Below are positions 42,907 through 46,089 of a DNA stretch of 46,089 nt, one piece after another. Source of the stretch: Corynebacterium gallinarum (GTDB taxonomy: Bacteria > Actinomycetota > Actinomycetes > Mycobacteriales > Mycobacteriaceae); contig NZ_JACSPR010000005.1 of NCBI RefSeq assembly GCF_014837045.1, positions 1 to 46,089 of the forward strand. Reading direction: 5' to 3'. A model generated the notes under the pieces. The model saw only the letters and a program-made list of their open reading frames with translations. It had not been told where the DNA came from and made no database searches. Every line of letters begins with the position of its first letter. The first letter of the stretch is position 1. The translations under genes were made by a program, and so were the position numbers.

Positions 42907-43128
42907 TCAGCTCTTCTTGCCCAAAGAAGTCATGGCGTTCTCAACCGCTCCAATCTGGAGGCGGATGGATCTGCCCAATCGCTTGGCTGGAATATCTCGA
43001 CTAGCGATAAATCGCCTCAGCGTGCGCTCAGAGACCGCGAAGTGCTGTGCAGCAGTGGACAACGGCACGTAGGGTTCACTCGCGCCAAGCTTGGTTATAT
43101 TTGCCTTGTTAGACATGAAAAAAGACAC
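42907..43128 (-). CDS. Excisionase-type HTH protein (third)
   Basis: 73 aa from GTG 43128, or 69 aa from ATG 43116. HTH segment VPLSTAAQHFAVSERTLRRF, then IASRDIPAKRLGRSIRLQIG and a short basic tail. AAGGGA lies 3-5 bases before the GTG. It is a single gene between the integrase-side genes and the second HTH operon. The pattern SERTLRRFIASRDIPAKRLGRSIR is common in helix-turn-helix excisionases. Confidence 0.75.
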   Translation of the reverse strand: MSFFMSNKANITKLGASEPYVPLSTAAQHFAVSERTLRRFIASRDIPAKRLGRSIRLQIGAVENAMTSLGKKS

Positions 43129-43236
43129 CTATCCCTTCCCAATGGAAAGGACTGGTGCCCAATTAGTCTGGATTCCGCTTGCAGTCAGCGGGGCGTTAAG
43201 TTGAAAATGCGAACTTAGTATGAATATCTGGAGCTG

Positions 43237-43842
43237 TCAAGACTTGTCAGCAAAGAACTTTCCCGCCGCCTTAGCGAAGATCTTCATCCGATCATTGAAG
43301 GAATACTCCGGGAGACCATCCTGAGTAAGCGGGCTTGACTGCAACCGGGCTGGCTTATACAGCTCAGAAGGATCAATGATGACGGTCTTCCCCTTCGCTG
43401 GTATCAGCCTGTCCACGTGGACATAGCCGGAATGGTTGCCACTGCGGATGAACACCCCCTCCACTGCGGGATCAAGGTCAATAATGTCCTCTATCTCCGT
43501 ATGGGCTGTGTAGGAGACACCCGTAGCCCCACCAGAATGACGGTAGAGCCAGTTGAGCTCCCTAGGGGTAACTTCTCCCTGCTCAAAGGCTTCAATCGCT
43601 TCTGTGAGCGTCCACGATTTAACTAACTCCAGCGTGACACCTTCACGGGGCTTCTCCAATGGAAGCGGAATCAAGTTAGCATCACTGCCTCTAGCCTTGA
43701 CTACCCCCACCAAAACGGCGTTGCCATCCACCGCCAATGTATACCCCACAGCCCTTCCACTACCGGCAATACGCCACGTAGCTACCTTGTGGCGCTCTAA
43801 TTCTTCCGGGTTCAGTTGTAGCCAGCGACCTAGACCCCTCAT
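43237..43842 (-). CDS. Hypothetical 201-aa protein next to the integrase
   Basis: ATG 43842 (MRGLGRWLQLNPEELERHKV) with an excellent RBS AGGAAGG; the frame upstream is non-coding. Mixed alpha/beta, including VGYTLAVDGNAVLVGVVKAR and IIDLDPAVEGVFIRSGNHSG; C-terminus basic (DRMKIFAKAAGKFFADKS). It is downstream of the integrase gene, 59 bases after its stop. Family not recognised; possibly a cargo or regulatory protein of the element. Confidence 0.7.
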   Translation of the reverse strand: MRGLGRWLQLNPEELERHKVATWRIAGSGRAVGYTLAVDGNAVLVGVVKARGSDANLIPLPLEKPREGVTLELVKSWTLTEAIEAFEQGEVTPRELNWLYRHSGGATGVSYTAHTEIEDIIDLDPAVEGVFIRSGNHSGYVHVDRLIPAKGKTVIIDPSELYKPARLQSSPLTQDGLPEYSFNDRMKIFAKAAGKFFADKS

Positions 43843-43901
43843 GTACGTTCCTTCCTCTTTGTACTCAATGGCAACCACGGGGGAGTGGCTGCCACTCTCG
43901 C

Positions 43902-45131
43902 CTATTCTTCCGCTTGCCAAGACCTAGACCATGCGGTCATGATCTCCTCTGTACGTCCATCCCGCACCTGTGCGTAGATCTCAAGCACCACCTTCAGGTC
44001 CTTGTCTCCGATGATCTGACCAACCGCTGTTGGTTCATACCCCTGTTCCAATAGAGCCGACACGATGAACCGCCGTCCCGCGTGTGGATGGAGACGGCGA
44101 GTAATGCCAGCACGCTTCAACATCCCATTGAAGGTGGAGCGAAAAGCGGTATCGAACACAGCACTACCGGTGCGGGTGGTAGTCAACAGTTCTTCTCGGT
44201 GGGGGCCAGTGAACTTCTCCATATGTAGGAACAGGTCCTTATGAAACATGGACAGGATTGGTACTCGCCTATTACCTTGAGCGGTCTTTGCAGATCCCAT
44301 AGCTTCCATGACCCACTTGCCATCTCGCTTCACCCGCTGAAGGTTGTCGTGAACTGAGGCATGAACTAGGGGAGACCATGGTCCAGGCCCCTTAGTCAGA
44401 TCAGACTTCACTGTTATGTCCTGTCGCTTAAGCGCTAGGGCTTCACCGATACGGAGACCGTGAAACTGAGTCAACAGGGTAATCAGCTTGTAACGCTCTG
44501 GAGCTTCCGAATAAATGGCCTGTTGCTCTAGCAGGGTGGGAAGATTCTTCTCCATCTTTGGCTTAACCGTCCGCTTACTAGCACGGATGACAACGGGGTT
44601 AACGGGAATAACTTCATCGTCAACTAGATCATCGAAAGCAGAACGCAGATGTTGGTAAGCCTTCCGGTTCAACTCGCCAGAATCCGGCCACCGCTGTTGA
44701 ACGTCATCCCACCACTCACGCACAGCCCGGCTTGTCACCTCTGATACGGGCATATCCGCCAGCGCTAGGCCCTCAGCGGTAATCCGGTATGCCACCCGCT
44801 CCCGGTACTTGGTCATGGTGGATGCCTTCAGACCCTGTCGTTCCTTATCGTTGAGCCATTGATCCATACACACCCGAACTGTATTGCTGTCGGCTATCTC
44901 CTCAAGCTCAGCCCGGCGCTCTCGCTCCTCGGGGGAGATCCACGTTCCTAGGTCTATGAGGCGGCGTTCATCGGCTAGCCAGCCCTCAGCGTCGATCTTT
45001 GCGGGGAAGGTGTTGGGGGCATTAACCCATGCCGTGGTCTCCGGGTGGCGGTATCTAGCGCGGTATCGGCCACTCTTAAGCTCTTCGATTGCCCCGAACG
45101 CTCTGCGGGTGCGTACCTTCTTGCGTGCCAT
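43902..45131 (-). CDS. int: Tyrosine-type site-specific integrase
   Basis: 409 aa from ATG 45131, with GGAGG RBS (45138-45142). N-terminal arm-binding/AP2-like domain (FGAIEELKSGRYRARYRHPE), SAM-like core-binding domain, and a C-terminal catalytic domain with Arg in FHGLRIGEALALKR, HxxR in RLHPHAGRRFIVS and the nucleophile Tyr in VLEIYAQVRDG. It catalyses recombination at the tRNA-Val site. Three tandem repeats lie just before its RBS. Its position next to the intact tRNA is typical of integrative elements. Confidence 0.93.
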   Translation of the reverse strand: MARKKVRTRRAFGAIEELKSGRYRARYRHPETTAWVNAPNTFPAKIDAEGWLADERRLIDLGTWISPEERERRAELEEIADSNTVRVCMDQWLNDKERQGLKASTMTKYRERVAYRITAEGLALADMPVSEVTSRAVREWWDDVQQRWPDSGELNRKAYQHLRSAFDDLVDDEVIPVNPVVIRASKRTVKPKMEKNLPTLLEQQAIYSEAPERYKLITLLTQFHGLRIGEALALKRQDITVKSDLTKGPGPWSPLVHASVHDNLQRVKRDGKWVMEAMGSAKTAQGNRRVPILSMFHKDLFLHMEKFTGPHREELLTTTRTGSAVFDTAFRSTFNGMLKRAGITRRLHPHAGRRFIVSALLEQGYEPTAVGQIIGDKDLKVVLEIYAQVRDGRTEEIMTAWSRSWQAEE

Positions 45132-45142
45132 TTCTATTCCTC

Positions 45143-45174
45143 CGTGGGATAAGCGTGGAACAAGCGTGGAATAA
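45143..45174. repeat. Right integrase arm-type repeats (candidate), three at 11-bp pitch
   Basis: CGTGGGATAA (45143-45152), CGTGGAACAA (45154-45163) and CGTGGAATAA (45165-45174) repeat every 11 bp, one helical turn, immediately upstream of the int RBS. The same decamer occurs at the left end (31325, 31365). Likely sites for the integrase arm-binding domain, which would also repress int. Confidence 0.6.
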
Positions 45175-45248
45175 GAACGTCGATTCTTGTCCATTCCCGT
45201 CCCTATATGTCCACGGGCCAATTTAGGGGAAACATGCCTTGACATGCG

Positions 45249-45280
45249 AAAACCCTGCTCATCGGGGGTGATGAACAGGG
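45249..45280 (-). terminator. Element-borne terminator after tRNA-Val(CAC)
   Basis: On the minus strand CCCTGTTCATC and GATGAGCAGGG pair over 11 bp with loop ACCCCC, followed by TTTTC. It lies 7 bases after the tRNA 3' end, inside the element, and replaces the original terminator now at 31211-31241. Confidence 0.82.
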
Positions 45281-45286
45281 CAATTT

Positions 45287-45302
45287 GTGGTCCTAGCTGG
45301 GT
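45287..45302 (+). repeat. Right attachment site within tRNA-Val(CAC)
   Basis: GTGGTCCTAGCTGGGT, identical to 31249-31264. It covers the tRNA 3' acceptor strand and part of the T arm, so integration restored a complete tRNA. Confidence 0.88.
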
Positions 45303-45359
45303 TCGAACCAGCGACCTTTCCGGTGTGAACGGAACGCTCTTCCACTGAGCCATAGGACC
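45288..45359 (-). tRNA. tRNA-Val(CAC)
   Basis: 72 nt, no encoded CCA. Acceptor GGTCCTA/TAGGACC, D stem GCTC/GAGC, anticodon stem TTCCG/CGGAA with loop TTCACAC (anticodon CAC), T arm GCTGG-TTCGAAC-CCAGC. It reads GUG valine codons. Its 3' end is the integration target. A candidate promoter should lie in 45360-45420, but none is convincing. Confidence 0.95.
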
Positions 45360-45713
45360 GTGCGACCGCGGTAAACCTCATCGGTGCAATTCGAAGTTAA
45401 CACGATGGTGCAGAAAATTCCTAATCCGGGCCCCAGTTTCTTCCCGCGCGGTGTGGAGTTCTTTTTCTGTAGCGGCCGATACCTATCTATAGGAAGGGGA
45501 AAGGTGGTCGGTGACCATGTCCGGCGCCCGCTTTCTGTCTGTGCCCTGGGAAACTACGGCGGTGTAATTCATGTGGTGTTTGCTTTCGCCCTGGCTGGGG
45601 CGGGGTAACTATGGTTTGAGCTGCGGATTTGTGTTGTTCGCGCTGTTCGGACTAAAGTTGGTTCTCGCACCGCAACGAGGGGTTACAACGTAATCATGTT
45701 CAGCGCAGTGCAT
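45360..45713. promoter_or_regulatory. Divergent region between tRNA-Val(CAC) and the tRNA cluster
   Basis: 354 bases with no supportable protein gene. It must carry the tRNA-Val promoter (minus) and the tRNA cluster promoter (plus). No clear -35/-10 pair was singled out. Confidence 0.35.
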
Positions 45714-45786
45714 GCGGATGTAGCGCAGTTGGTAGCGCATCACCTTGCCAAGGTGAGGGTCGCGAGTTCGAGTCTCGTCATCCGCT
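45714..45786 (+). tRNA. tRNA-Gly(GCC), copy 1
   Basis: 73 nt with acceptor GCGGATG/CATCCGC. Anticodon stem CACCT/AGGTG encloses loop TGCCA (anticodon GCC), and the T arm contains GTTCGAG. No encoded CCA. Identical to copy 2 at 46015. Confidence 0.95.
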
Positions 45787-45827
45787 CTGGTACGTTAACG
45801 TGTACCTGAGGCGGGATCAACCGCCAC

Positions 45828-45898
45828 GGTGGAATGGCCGAGTGGTGAGGCAACGGTCTGCAAAACCGTGCACACGGGTTCGATTCCCGTTTCCACCT
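45828..45898 (+). tRNA. tRNA-Cys(GCA)
   Basis: 71 nt. Acceptor GGTGGAA/TTCCACC, anticodon stem CGGT/ACCG with loop CTGCAAA (anticodon GCA), T arm ACGGG-TTCGATT-CCCGT. No encoded CCA. Confidence 0.95.
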
Positions 45899-45907
45899 CG
45901 CAGCAAA

Positions 45908-45982
45908 GCGCGTTTAGCTCAGCGGGAGAGCGCTTCCCTGACACGGAAGAGGTCACTGGTTCAATCCCAGTATCGCGCACCA
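45908..45982 (+). tRNA. tRNA-Val(GAC), CCA encoded
   Basis: 75 nt including CCA. Anticodon stem CTTCC/GGAAG with loop CTGACAC (anticodon GAC). T arm ACTGG-TTCAATC-CCAGT. The acceptor stem GCGCGTT/ATCGCGC has a T-T mismatch at pair 6-67. It reads GUC/GUU codons. Confidence 0.93.
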
Positions 45983-46014
45983 GAGTTTGAATCAACTCTC
46001 AAAACCAGATTCAT

Positions 46015-46087
46015 GCGGATGTAGCGCAGTTGGTAGCGCATCACCTTGCCAAGGTGAGGGTCGCGAGTTCGAGTCTCGTCATCCGCT
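46015..46087 (+). tRNA. tRNA-Gly(GCC), copy 2
   Basis: Identical to copy 1 (45714-45786); identity extends to ATGCGGATG before and CGCTCT after. It is the last of the Gly-Cys-Val-Gly cluster and ends two bases before the window end. Confidence 0.95.
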
Positions 46088-46089
46088 CT

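Larger units (their letters stand above)
31249..45302. mobile_element. 14-kb integrated replicative element in tRNA-Val(CAC)
   Basis: Bounded by the 16-bp direct repeats, with a tyrosine integrase next to the intact tRNA. It contains three small HTH proteins, a Prim-Pol/SF3 primase, a repeat-rich candidate origin, many tiny ORFs with low GC and short intergenic gaps, and two insertion sequences. GC is clearly lower than in the flanking core. No capsid, portal, terminase, relaxase or secretion genes were recognised, so an integrated plasmid or a phage satellite is more likely than a complete prophage. The split primase suggests it no longer replicates by itself. Confidence 0.85.

Noticed and set aside
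31249..45302. Complete prophage
   Set aside because: Integrase, HTH proteins and primase are present, but no terminase, portal, capsid, tail, holin or lysin gene was found on either strand.
45384..45608. 74-aa plus-strand ORF before the tRNA cluster
   Set aside because: No RBS, odd composition, and the region is needed for tRNA promoters.
45795..45995. Minus-strand ORF across the tRNA genes
   Set aside because: Typical false ORF over tRNA-Cys and tRNA-Val.

Overview
The window is high-GC actinobacterial chromosome, most likely Corynebacterium of the C. glutamicum / C. efficiens group. It carries dtxR next to galE and sigB, a sigA with a long Lys/Ala/Thr N-terminal extension, polyphosphate glucokinase, AftC (mycolata cell-wall arabinan), actinobacterial HemQ, and many DUF families typical of Corynebacteriales. 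The species was not confirmed by any search.

Region 1 (about 1-31,200) is ordinary core chromosome. It holds a HelY-like helicase, a PAC2 protein, DUF4192, galE-dtxR (1-base overlap), sigB, dtd, a DUF7059 methyltransferase with DUF3099, DUF3039 with a second helicase, DUF4190, DUF418, sigA, ppgK, suhB, DUF4193, DUF3093, dut, DUF3710, a TRAM RNA methyltransferase, dxs, rnd with DUF3000, hemQ, msrB, aftC and a RibD-type reductase. Several starts look leaderless (-10 hexamer about 6-8 bases before the start codon).

Region 2 (about 31,249-45,302) is a 14-kb integrated element. It is bounded by a 16-bp direct repeat equal to the 3' end of tRNA-Val(CAC). The intact tRNA lies at the right end, beside a tyrosine integrase. 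The element carries three small HTH proteins, a chain of small genes, a Prim-Pol/SF3-helicase primase, and a repeat-rich AT-rich region behind the primase that looks like a replication origin. No capsid, tail, terminase or conjugation genes were recognised, so it looks like an integrated plasmid or phage-satellite-type replicon. The primase mRNA leader has two hairpins, a 28-aa leader ORF coupled to the primase TTG start, and an opposing promoter and terminator that would make a roughly 140-nt antisense RNA. Together these resemble antisense-RNA control of plasmid copy number. Copies of one motif (TGGAACA) recur at both element ends and in the candidate origin.

The element is decaying. An IS21-family insertion splits the primase and its own istB is frameshifted. 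An IS630-family insertion splits a second gene with a TA duplication, and its transposase appears to lack the first catalytic Asp. A small surface-type protein gene has an in-frame amber codon.

Region 3 (45,288-46,089) holds tRNA-Val(CAC) on the minus strand and a plus-strand cluster tRNA-Gly, tRNA-Cys, tRNA-Val(GAC), tRNA-Gly.
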